A model generated the notes under the pieces. The model saw only the letters and a list, made by a program, of their open reading frames with translations, made no database searches and was not told the DNA's origin. Below are positions 26,923 through 34,785 of a DNA stretch of 51,742 nucleotides, in pieces. How positions within the stretch are numbered: the stretch's first letter is position 1; each line of letters opens with the position of its first letter. The stretch comes from Salinibius halmophilus (lineage in GTDB: Bacteria; Pseudomonadota; Gammaproteobacteria; Pseudomonadales; Natronospirillaceae), in contig NZ_QPEP01000002.1 in NCBI RefSeq assembly GCF_003577475.1, forward strand, positions 1 to 51,742, read 5' to 3'. Made by a program: the position numbers and the translations under genes.

Positions 26923-27895
26923 TCACAAAGGCCCCTTCGGGTGGCGCAAGTAAATTGTAGGGTGAGTTAAAGAGGTCAATTGATGTCGAAACCGCATCCA
27001 TGGTACTAAGAGAGTTAGCAGCACGACCATTAGGTGCTCTTACAACCAACCTCTGCATGTTTCGCGTAGAATTAACACTCAACTTCATTGATGTGTTTGC
27101 AATGGACACTGCAGCAGCAGGAGCGGCAATGCCTCCAGAGACAACAAGCCCAACCGTATCATCAACAGCTGTAATGGTGGCAATAGTCTCGTCTGACGCC
27201 CCAAGCGCTTCGGCAACATTCGCTGCAGCTCCTTGCCCAGTAAATACCTTATTCATACCATTCACAAACAATGCCCCCGCAAGAGTTGCTGTTTGACCTG
27301 CACTCAAACACGAGGCTCCGAATGTAGCTGGGCACGCTCCTCCTTGTGGGATTACTGTCAATCCCAATCCCACTCCTGACCCTGCTTCCAAAGCCCCGCC
27401 TACTCTTACTGTAAATTTTGTTGCTTCATTAAAATCAGCGAAAGAGTTGTACGGGCTTTCCATCTCAACACCGAGATCCTGCAAGTCTTGTGTAACATCA
27501 ACACCTTGGAACAACCCATTCCAATCCAGCTTACCTAACTGGTTGCCACCAACATAGCCGTAACGTATCTGTTGACTTGGGTCCATCATTAAGTCTTGAC
27601 GAGTCAAGCCTGATTTAGCCAGCAACAAATGGCGGGCAGCCATTGGTGTTTGCAGTTGCGCAATGTTGTAGTAATCCGGCTGCAAGAAGCGCTGAATATC
27701 GGCGCTGTACCAACGGGCATCCATATGCGTTAGGTTGCTCATTGGGTCTGAATAACGACCGGTAAACAAGTATGGCATAGCAAAGGTTGTGTTCCAACGC
27801 GCATCCGTATGACCATCAGGGAAGCCACCATAAGGATAACCCTTCGACTCACCTTGAATAACATCTTTCGTTATTAAAGGATAACACCGGACTGC
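26885..27895 (-). pseudogene. 5'-truncated Rhs/YD-repeat protein: end of core plus variable C-terminal domain
   Basis: The frame is open from 27895 to 26885 but lacks a start with a ribosome site; the first ATG is at 27778. It opens with IQGESKGYPYGGFPDGHTDARWN, then LFTGRYSDPMSNLTHMDARWYSADIQRFLQPD and RYGYVGGNQLGKLDWNGL, which match the end of a Rhs core (RYYDPETGRFLSPDP...NPLNYVDPDG pattern). The following ~200 residues are Gly/Ala-rich and fit no toxin family I know. The upstream core is missing; the chemoreceptor gene ends at 27929. It is either a decayed rhs gene or an orphan C-terminal cassette kept for recombination. Confidence 0.6.
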
Positions 27896-27928
27896 TCAGC
27901 GCTTGCACAATTTCACGCTTGTACAATT

Positions 27929-29380
27929 TTACGCTTGTACAACGTCCACCATATTTTGCGATAGCTCACGAATTTGATTGAGTATGTTTTCTAGTTGGTT
28001 TTGGCTTTCGCGCAACGATTCGGCGGCAGCATTTTGGTCGGTCGAAATGCTGGCAAGGGTTGCTGAGTACTTGGTGATTTCTAACACATCTTGGTTTTGC
28101 GCCGAAATCTGTGTCGATATCCCTTGCATTTTTTGGTTAATACTTTCTACCGTTTCTTCAACCTCTGCCAAACGCTGCTTAGCGGAATCGACGACGTGCA
28201 CACCCTGCTCCACGCCAGCAATAGATCTTGAGAGTATCTCTCGTATTTCATCGGCCGAGGCGTTAGACCTACCAGACAAGGTTCTGACTTCATCGGCAAC
28301 TACGGCAAATCCGCGGCCACTTTCTCCGGCACGAGCAGCTTCGATCGCGGCGTTTAGCGCCAGCAGATTGGTTTGCTGGGCAAGACTATTGATCACGCCA
28401 ATGGCCTCACCTATTGCATCGTTGTTGTCTTTTATAGATTGCATGGCAGCAACCACTTCGCCCATTGCCGAAGCGCTTAGTACGGTAAGGTCTTGAGCTT
28501 GTGTCGATTGCGCCGACAGCTCACTAACCATTGTTTGCCCTAACTGCAAAGACTGTTCAATTTCTTGTAAACGTTTATTAAAAAAACTAGAAGATGAGGC
28601 CAGCTCTGCCGACTGCTGAGTCATGTGTTGTATATTTTCGCGAACGCGATGCTGCACGGCTTGCAGGTCGTTTGTTGCTTGTACCAACACGTCAATATTT
28701 GATTTAGCAACGTGCAGCATGGTTTGTGACTGTTCCATGCTGACGGCGAGCGATTTTGCCGTCGTTTCTGCTTGCGCAAGGGCCATACTTGCCTTGTTCG
28801 TACTGTTCGTTCGCAATCTATGACCGAATAACTGCACAATGGTGACAAGTATCAGAGGCAATAAATAGCCAGATATGGTGTCGGTACGAAGCTCGTCGGC
28901 GGTTAGCGTCACGTTAGGCGCTTGGTGCGAATCGGAAAAGGCCAAAACCATAAAAAAAATCAGTGCCAAGCCATTCACCGCCGCCCACAACAAACTAGAT
29001 AAGCGCCCGGCAACCAAAAACACCAAGACAATGTTTACTACTACCCAAAGAATATGCTGCGAATCCAGGCCGCCGGTTTGATAAACCATATTAAGCGAGT
29101 GAGCCGTTACCCCCAAAAACATCACATGCATGGCAAGCGCAATATTGGCACCAAACTTAATGAGCAAACTGGTTGCCAAGGAAGCAGCCAGTACCAACCA
29201 GGATGTGAGCACCAACGCTGGCACATCAAAGCTTTGCCATTTCATCCAGCTATACAACCAAACAAGGTAGCCAAAAAACGTGTACAGCAACACGATGTTG
29301 GTATTTTCGCTAGCCAAATCACTAGATGGGCGCTTCGCAGGCTTAAACAAGGTGAAGTACCAAGACAGAGGGTTGATCAT
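27929..29380 (-). CDS. Methyl-accepting chemotaxis protein with polytopic membrane sensor
   Basis: This 483-aa chemoreceptor starts at ATG 29380 (GGAGACATT upstream; the open frame runs to 29419). The N-terminal ~190 residues contain about six hydrophobic helices with no large periplasmic domain. A coiled-coil signalling domain follows. The hairpin tip is [37 protein letters not shown], the CheA/CheW-binding sequence shared by MCPs. With no periplasmic sensor it may detect membrane or internal energy signals. No HAMP domain is obvious. It converges with nothing and ends beside the Rhs remnant. Confidence 0.9.
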   Translation of the reverse strand: MINPLSWYFTLFKPAKRPSSDLASENTNIVLLYTFFGYLVWLYSWMKWQSFDVPALVLTSWLVLAASLATSLLIKFGANIALAMHVMFLGVTAHSLNMVYQTGGLDSQHILWVVVNIVLVFLVAGRLSSLLWAAVNGLALIFFMVLAFSDSHQAPNVTLTADELRTDTISGYLLPLILVTIVQLFGHRLRTNSTNKASMALAQAETTAKSLAVSMEQSQTMLHVAKSNIDVLVQATNDLQAVQHRVRENIQHMTQQSAELASSSSFFNKRLQEIEQSLQLGQTMVSELSAQSTQAQDLTVLSASAMGEVVAAMQSIKDNNDAIGEAIGVINSLAQQTNLLALNAAIEAARAGESGRGFAVVADEVRTLSGRSNASADEIREILSRSIAGVEQGVHVVDSAKQRLAEVEETVESINQKMQGISTQISAQNQDVLEITKYSATLASISTDQNAAAESLRESQNQLENILNQIRELSQNMVDVVQA

Positions 29381-29490
29381 AATGTCTCCATTCACAGCCG
29401 AAGCATAACAATTTTGCAAGTGTAGTCGCTGCAGAGAAATTTAGCCTGCTGATCGCCTGCGTTGGTCATCGAGGGTGGCACAGAACGCAA

Positions 29491-29514
29491 AAAGCCCCGC
29501 ATGTGCGGGGCTTT
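29491..29514 (-). terminator. Terminator of the first GH18 gene
   Basis: AAAGCCCCGC pairs with GCGGGGCTTT around a 4-nt loop. The minus-strand tail is T-rich. Confidence 0.88.
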
Positions 29515-29538
29515 CTTAGAGCTTAATCAGATCTCTGA

Positions 29539-31896
29539 TTATTCTAGGTTATTACCTAGAGATTCGTTCATTGCGTTCAATAGCTCACCGTTATCGGCGT
29601 CGATTTCCCACATGAACAGACCGCCTAGACCATTCTGGCGAACGTAATCGCCTTTGGCTTTAACCGATTCGACTGAGTCGAACGATACGAACTGACCGTT
29701 AGTTGGGTTGAACAACCATGCCGCGCCGTATTCTGGCTCGTAGTGGTATTCCCAATCACCTTTACCAGTTGTAGGGCCAGTCATCCACTCTTGACGAGCG
29801 TAAGCATAGTCAACAATGCCATCTTCCCATGGTGCAACGTTACCTACTGCAACACCGCCGCCAGAGTAAGGAACACGAAGACCTTCAGCACCTTTCCAGC
29901 CTTTAGCGCCTTCTACTTCTGTACCAACAGAAGCGCGACCGCCATTGCCGTCATCCGGTACACCTACCCAGCCACGACCGTAAGAACCTACACCTAGGCT
30001 TACTTTGTCTGCAGGGAAGCCACCGTTAATAGCAACAGAAACTGTACCGATTGCGTTCCAATCGTTCTTCTTCTCAGTCGTGCCATCTGTGTATTTAAGT
30101 TCAGGGCCTTGAGGGAATGACAGTGAAGTCTGGTGACCAATTAGGTTGCTCCATGCGCCTGCATAGTCGTAGGTCATGAAGTTGATGCCATCGTAGTAAT
30201 TACCAATCTCAGCCCACTCGATGCCTTCAAGACGGCGAGGGTCTGGAGATACTGCAGCATGAAGCTCGAATGGTTTACCGAATTCAGCAGCAAGCTGGTC
30301 AAGCATTACACGCAGCTCTTTCGAAAGCAGTGTAAAGTTGCGGTAGTCACGCTGACGTGCTGGCTCTTGACATGCAGCCAAACCTTCAACGTAGCAACCT
30401 TTATCTGGGTCGTTACCGCCTGCACCTGGGAATTCCCAGTCAAGATCGATACCGTCGAATGTTGTTGCGTAGTCACGTAGGAAGCGCTCAACCGAATCAA
30501 CAAAGATCTTACGAGTCGCGGCTGAATCTGCCATTTCATAGAATGGACGAGATAGTGTCCAGCCGCCAACTGAAGGGATAATCTTCAATTGTGGGTGCAC
30601 AGCTTTAGCACGCGTCATTTCAGCTAGTAAACCAGCAAACTCACCTGGTTTTAGGCCATCACCACTTGGGTATTTATCTGAAGGGTGGAAGCCTTTTTGT
30701 GCTAATGGGAACTCATCGTAAGTATTTACTTCGAAGTCCTGCTGTGCCCAGCCGTTGTTCGCTGCTCCTTGGTTCAATGCAGTGGAGTTATCACCACGAA
30801 TTGTCAAGAACGCGTAGTACATGTGAGTGATTGACGCTAGTGGTGCGTCTTCTAATAAGAAGTCACGGCCGTATACACCCCACTCTACGAAGTAAGCACC
30901 TACTTGCTTACCTGAAGCCGTGTCGTAGTCTTTCCACATACGCTTCAGCGGATGCGGCCAACCAGCAGTGCTGAGCTCACGACCAGAAGTATCGATAGCA
31001 CGACCAGCACACCAGTTAGGATCTAGTGGACCAACAGTTATCCAATGAGGATCGTAAGAGTTCGCAGGTTCGAAATCTTTAACAGGTTTAACACCTGCAT
31101 TCATGTATGTTGACGCTTTGAAGATCGTACCTTCGAAGTATACTTCAGTACCCTGAGCATACGTTTCGTTAGACTTCCAGTTACTATCTGGGCAGTTAGG
31201 TACTGGCAGGTTAGTTGGAACTGTAGTCGGTGCCGCAGTTGGTGCTGCAGTTGGTGCTGCAGTTGGTGCTGCAGTTGGTGCTGCAGTTGGTGCTGCAGTT
31301 GGTGCTGCAGTTGGTGCTGCAGTTGGTGCCGCTGTTGGAGCAGTAGTTGGTGCCGCAGTTGGATCTACAGGGTTAGTAGAACCACAATCTGTTGCTACAC
31401 GCCATGAGTTAGCACCAGCACTACTTGTTGGCACTTGATACTGCTGACCTAGTGCGTACAGCTCATAAACTACGCCTTGGTATGTAACCAAATCACCAAT
31501 TGCGTATGTACTCCATACAGCAGCATCAAATTCAGGCGCATCACATACGATAGGCGCTTGAGTTGGTGCTGCAGTAGGAGCCGCTGTTGGAGCAGTAGTT
31601 GGTGCCGCAGTTGGGTCAACTGGCACTTCAGTAGGGGCTGCAGTTGGATCTACTGGTACTTCAGTAGGTGCTGCAGTTGGGTCTGCTGGTACTTCAGTAG
31701 GTGCTGCAGTTGGGTCTACTGGTACTTCAGTAGGTGCAACAGTTGGGTCTACAACTGGTGTAACCGATGCCACAGGAGTGGTAACACCAATGCTGGTTGA
31801 GCCGTCTGGGTTTTGCGTTACTGCTACATTACATGCAGACAGTGCAACCGCAGCCGACACACCAAAAGCTAAGCTTTTTAAGCGATATGCGTTCAT
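29539..31896 (-). CDS. GH18 chitinase lipoprotein 1
   Basis: This 785-aa surface-type lipoprotein (lipobox LSAC, Cys22) hydrolyses chitin. Order: Pro/Thr/Ala-rich linker (~40-115), a CBM5/12-like module (~118-172, WSTYAIGDLVTYQGVVYELY...WRVATDCG), a second APT linker (~175-228), a second carbohydrate-binding module (~235-297), and the GH18 barrel (~320-785). The catalytic motif is D481-G-I-D484-L-D486-W-E488, and PSVGGWTLSRPF is the conserved substrate loop. The linker is partly encoded by perfect 12-bp repeats (31237-31332). Its catalytic domain is close to that of chitinase 3, down to long identical DNA stretches. It has its own terminator. Confidence 0.93.
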   Translation of the reverse strand: MNAYRLKSLAFGVSAAVALSACNVAVTQNPDGSTSIGVTTPVASVTPVVDPTVAPTEVPVDPTAAPTEVPADPTAAPTEVPVDPTAAPTEVPVDPTAAPTTAPTAAPTAAPTQAPIVCDAPEFDAAVWSTYAIGDLVTYQGVVYELYALGQQYQVPTSSAGANSWRVATDCGSTNPVDPTAAPTTAPTAAPTAAPTAAPTAAPTAAPTAAPTAAPTAAPTAAPTTVPTNLPVPNCPDSNWKSNETYAQGTEVYFEGTIFKASTYMNAGVKPVKDFEPANSYDPHWITVGPLDPNWCAGRAIDTSGRELSTAGWPHPLKRMWKDYDTASGKQVGAYFVEWGVYGRDFLLEDAPLASITHMYYAFLTIRGDNSTALNQGAANNGWAQQDFEVNTYDEFPLAQKGFHPSDKYPSGDGLKPGEFAGLLAEMTRAKAVHPQLKIIPSVGGWTLSRPFYEMADSAATRKIFVDSVERFLRDYATTFDGIDLDWEFPGAGGNDPDKGCYVEGLAACQEPARQRDYRNFTLLSKELRVMLDQLAAEFGKPFELHAAVSPDPRRLEGIEWAEIGNYYDGINFMTYDYAGAWSNLIGHQTSLSFPQGPELKYTDGTTEKKNDWNAIGTVSVAINGGFPADKVSLGVGSYGRGWVGVPDDGNGGRASVGTEVEGAKGWKGAEGLRVPYSGGGVAVGNVAPWEDGIVDYAYARQEWMTGPTTGKGDWEYHYEPEYGAAWLFNPTNGQFVSFDSVESVKAKGDYVRQNGLGGLFMWEIDADNGELLNAMNESLGNNLE
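31237..31332. repeat. 12-bp tandem repeat in the linker of chitinase 1
   Basis: Eight consecutive near-perfect copies of GCAGTTGGTGCT (plus strand) encode APTA units of the linker. Copy number should be prone to slippage without frameshift because the unit is 12 bp. Confidence 0.85.
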
Positions 31897-32070
31897 GTTG
31901 TTCTTCCTCTAAGTAACCAACTTACGTTGGGTGCTTTTTATTTTCAGCACATTAACGCTATTAATAGTAATGAGGAAAGCAACGTAAAGTGAGTGTTCAG
32001 ATTTCGTTTTGAGGAAGGGTTAACACTAACTAGCCGGTTAGGCAAAATATTGAGAACTACTCGGCAAAAT

Positions 32071-32091
32071 GCAGGGGGCCAAGCCCCCTGC
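32071..32091 (-). terminator. Probable terminator of the second GH18 gene
   Basis: GCAGGGGGC (32071-32079) pairs with GCCCCCTGC (32083-32091), a 9-bp GC-rich stem with a 3-nt loop; the minus-strand tail is ATTTTG. Confidence 0.7.
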
Positions 32092-32112
32092 GCAATGTGA
32101 TCAAGGTCATGT

Positions 32113-34458
32113 TTACTCTAGGTTGTTGCCTAGCGATTCGTTCATCGCGTTGAGCAACTCGCCTGAGTCCGCATCTACTTCCCACATAAACAAACCACCA
32201 AGGCCTGCTTCTTTTACCCATTCGCCTTTGGCGCGAACCGATTCAACTGAGTCGAATGATACGAAGCGGCCTAAAGAAGCATTATACAACCAGGCAGCAC
32301 CATGCTCAGCGTCGTAGTAGTACTGGTAGCCGTTTTTGCCGGTTGTTGGGCCACTCATCCACTCTTGACGAGCGTAGGCGTAGTCAACAATACCCGGCTC
32401 CCATGCGGCAACATTGCCTTCGCGAATACCACCTAGCGAGTAGGCTACTTCTGATTCTGGCAACCAAGCTTTCGCAGTCGATACAGCTTTGTTAACATAC
32501 GACACACCGCCATTGCCATCGTTTGGCACACCATCCCAGCCACGGCCATACGAACCCACACCAACGCTTACTTTGTTTGCTGGGAAGCCACCACGCAGTG
32601 CAATACCCACACCGCCTTTTACGTTCCAGTCATCGTATACAACCGTTGAGCCATCTTTCATTTTTACTTCCGAAAGAATTGGGTAGGACAATGACGTTTG
32701 GTGACCAACTACATTGCTCCAACCACCCGCGTAGTCGTAAGTCATGAAGTTAATGCCGTCGAAGTATTTGCCTAGCTCAGCCCATTCAAGGCCTTCTAGT
32801 GCACGAGGGCTTGGCGCCACCGCAGCGTGTAGCTCAAACGGCTTACCATATTCTGCAGCTAGGTCATCTAGCATTACGCGCAGCTCTTGTGCTAATAGGG
32901 TAAAGTTACGATAGTCAGCCTTGCGCGTTTCATTGGCACAGTTCGCATGACCTTCAACATAACACCCTAGGTCTGGGTCGTTACCAGCAACCCCTGGGAA
33001 TTCCCAGTCTAAATCTACGCCATCAAATGTAGTGGCATAGGTGCGTAGGAAACGCTCTACTGAATCAACAAAGATTTTACGATTCGCCGCTGTAGAAGCC
33101 ATTTCGTAGAATGGGCGCGACAGTGTCCAGCCACCTACCGACGGAATGATTTTCAAGTGTGGGTGTGCGGCTTTAGCACGGGTCATCTCTGCTAGCAAAC
33201 CAGAAAACTCGCCTGGTGCTAGGCCATCACCACTTGGGTACTTGTCTGATGGGTGGAAGCCTTTTTGTGCCAGCGGGAACTCATCGTAAGTATTAATTTC
33301 AAACTCAATATTGGCGAAACCGTCATTGGCAGGGCCTTCGCTAATCGCTGTTGAGTTATCACCTTTAATTGTTAAGAAGGCGTAGTATAAGTGGGTAATA
33401 GAAGCCAGCGGTGCGTCTTCCATCAAGAAGTCACGACCATATACACCCCACTCTACGAAGTAGGCACCGATGTGCTTACCCGACGCATTGTCGTAGTCGT
33501 TCCACAAGCGTTTCATCGGGTGCGGCCAGCCCGTCATATCTAATACTCGGCCAGACGTATCTATCGCTAAACCATCACACCAGTTCGGGTCTACTGGGCC
33601 TTCTGTAATCCAGTATGGTGGTTTGCTGTATTGGCCTTCTGGAACAAAGTCTTTTTTCGGCTCAATACCAGCGCTCATATATGCTGAAGCAGTAAACACA
33701 GTACCTTGATAATACACTTCAGATCCAGCTTGATAAGCCTCGCCAGACTTCCAATTACTCATTGGGCAACTACCAGCAGGCACATCGGTCGGCGCAGAAG
33801 TTGGCGTAGTCGTTGGCATTGCAGTTGGAGTAGCGGTAACAACTGTTGTAGCCGTTGGGCTTGCAGTCGGAACCGTTGAAGGCGCAGCGGTTGGGTTAGC
33901 CGTTACCGTTGGCGCCGCTGTCGGCGACGTGGTTGCAACCGCTGTTGGAGTGGTAGTTGGTTCTGCAGTTGGCTGAGCAGAGCCACAATCAGTCGCTACG
34001 CGCCATGAAATTTGACCATACGGACTATTCGGAGCCTGATACTGCTGACCCATCTGGTATAGCTCGTACACCACACCTTCATGAGTAACCAAGTCACCTA
34101 GCTGATAGGTAGTCCACTGTGCCGCATCGAACTCAGGCGCATCGCAAGCTAATGGCGCATCAGTAGGTATTGCTGTTGGCTGCGCTGTAACGCTAGTGGT
34201 TGGTGCTGTAGTTGGTTGCGCCGTAATGCCAGTAGTTGGCGCTGCAGTTGGTTGCGCCGTAACGTCCGCAGTTGGTGCTGCAGTTGGTTGCGTCGTAACG
34301 CTAGTGGTTGGCGCTGCAGTTGGTACCGCAGTTGGCTGACTAGTTGGGATTAGGCCATTGCCATCTGGCAATGTGACCGTAATTGAGCCTTGATCAGTAC
34401 AGCCGGCCAGTACAACAGCAGCTGCAATTAATGTAAGTGATGAGCGTTTATAAGCCAT
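32113..34458 (-). CDS. GH18 chitinase lipoprotein 2
   Basis: This 781-aa lipoprotein is counted from ATG 34458 (MAYKRSS..., lipobox LAGC, Cys20); the frame opens at a GTG at 34479. The layout equals chitinase 1: PTAAPT linker, CBM5/12-like module (WTTYQLGDLVTHEGVVYELY), second linker, second binding module (CPMSNWKSGEAYQAGSEVYYQG), GH18 barrel with FDGVDLDWEFPG. It is the most diverged of the three. Upstream, 34459-34785 holds no gene. That gap has a weak CRP-like site (34539-34554), a CTGGTACCA palindrome near 34595, and the terminator of chitinase 3. No strong ribosome site is visible at the chosen start. Confidence 0.92.
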   Translation of the reverse strand: MAYKRSSLTLIAAAVVLAGCTDQGSITVTLPDGNGLIPTSQPTAVPTAAPTTSVTTQPTAAPTADVTAQPTAAPTTGITAQPTTAPTTSVTAQPTAIPTDAPLACDAPEFDAAQWTTYQLGDLVTHEGVVYELYQMGQQYQAPNSPYGQISWRVATDCGSAQPTAEPTTTPTAVATTSPTAAPTVTANPTAAPSTVPTASPTATTVVTATPTAMPTTTPTSAPTDVPAGSCPMSNWKSGEAYQAGSEVYYQGTVFTASAYMSAGIEPKKDFVPEGQYSKPPYWITEGPVDPNWCDGLAIDTSGRVLDMTGWPHPMKRLWNDYDNASGKHIGAYFVEWGVYGRDFLMEDAPLASITHLYYAFLTIKGDNSTAISEGPANDGFANIEFEINTYDEFPLAQKGFHPSDKYPSGDGLAPGEFSGLLAEMTRAKAAHPHLKIIPSVGGWTLSRPFYEMASTAANRKIFVDSVERFLRTYATTFDGVDLDWEFPGVAGNDPDLGCYVEGHANCANETRKADYRNFTLLAQELRVMLDDLAAEYGKPFELHAAVAPSPRALEGLEWAELGKYFDGINFMTYDYAGGWSNVVGHQTSLSYPILSEVKMKDGSTVVYDDWNVKGGVGIALRGGFPANKVSVGVGSYGRGWDGVPNDGNGGVSYVNKAVSTAKAWLPESEVAYSLGGIREGNVAAWEPGIVDYAYARQEWMSGPTTGKNGYQYYYDAEHGAAWLYNASLGRFVSFDSVESVRAKGEWVKEAGLGGLFMWEVDADSGELLNAMNESLGNNLE

Positions 34459-34719
34459 GTTCGAAAAACCATGTTGCACGAAAAGTGCGCAGATCTTGCG
34501 TTAGGCCTGCTAAACAAACAACCATGAATGACTAAGATTGCGGACGGATTCACACACAATCGAAACAAACTATAAAACAAACAATATGAAACTGGTACCA
34601 AAATTTTAAAAATATGAGAATCCTATCACGATTTTTGTGTTCAACTGGTTATCTTACTTATACTTATGGTTAGCAATGCACCTTTTTAGGTAATCATGAA
34701 AAAACGAGTTTGCACAAAA

Positions 34720-34740
34720 AACCCCGCACTGGGCGGGGTT
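34720..34740 (-). terminator. Terminator of the third GH18 gene
   Basis: AACCCCGC (34720-34727) pairs with GCGGGGTT (34733-34740); on the minus strand it is followed by a run of T. Confidence 0.88.
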
Positions 34741-34785
34741 TGGCGTCAACATTTTGAAGCTGACGAACTTATTTGTACTCGCCGA

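Noticed and set aside
27779-27895. Treating the Rhs fragment as an intact gene starting upstream
   Set aside because: The in-frame extension has no ATG, GTG or TTG start with a ribosome site and meets a stop at 27896-27898, so it is truncated.
31229-31332. Twelve-bp repeats as a CRISPR or regulatory array
   Set aside because: They are contiguous, lack spacers and are in frame within a lipoprotein linker.
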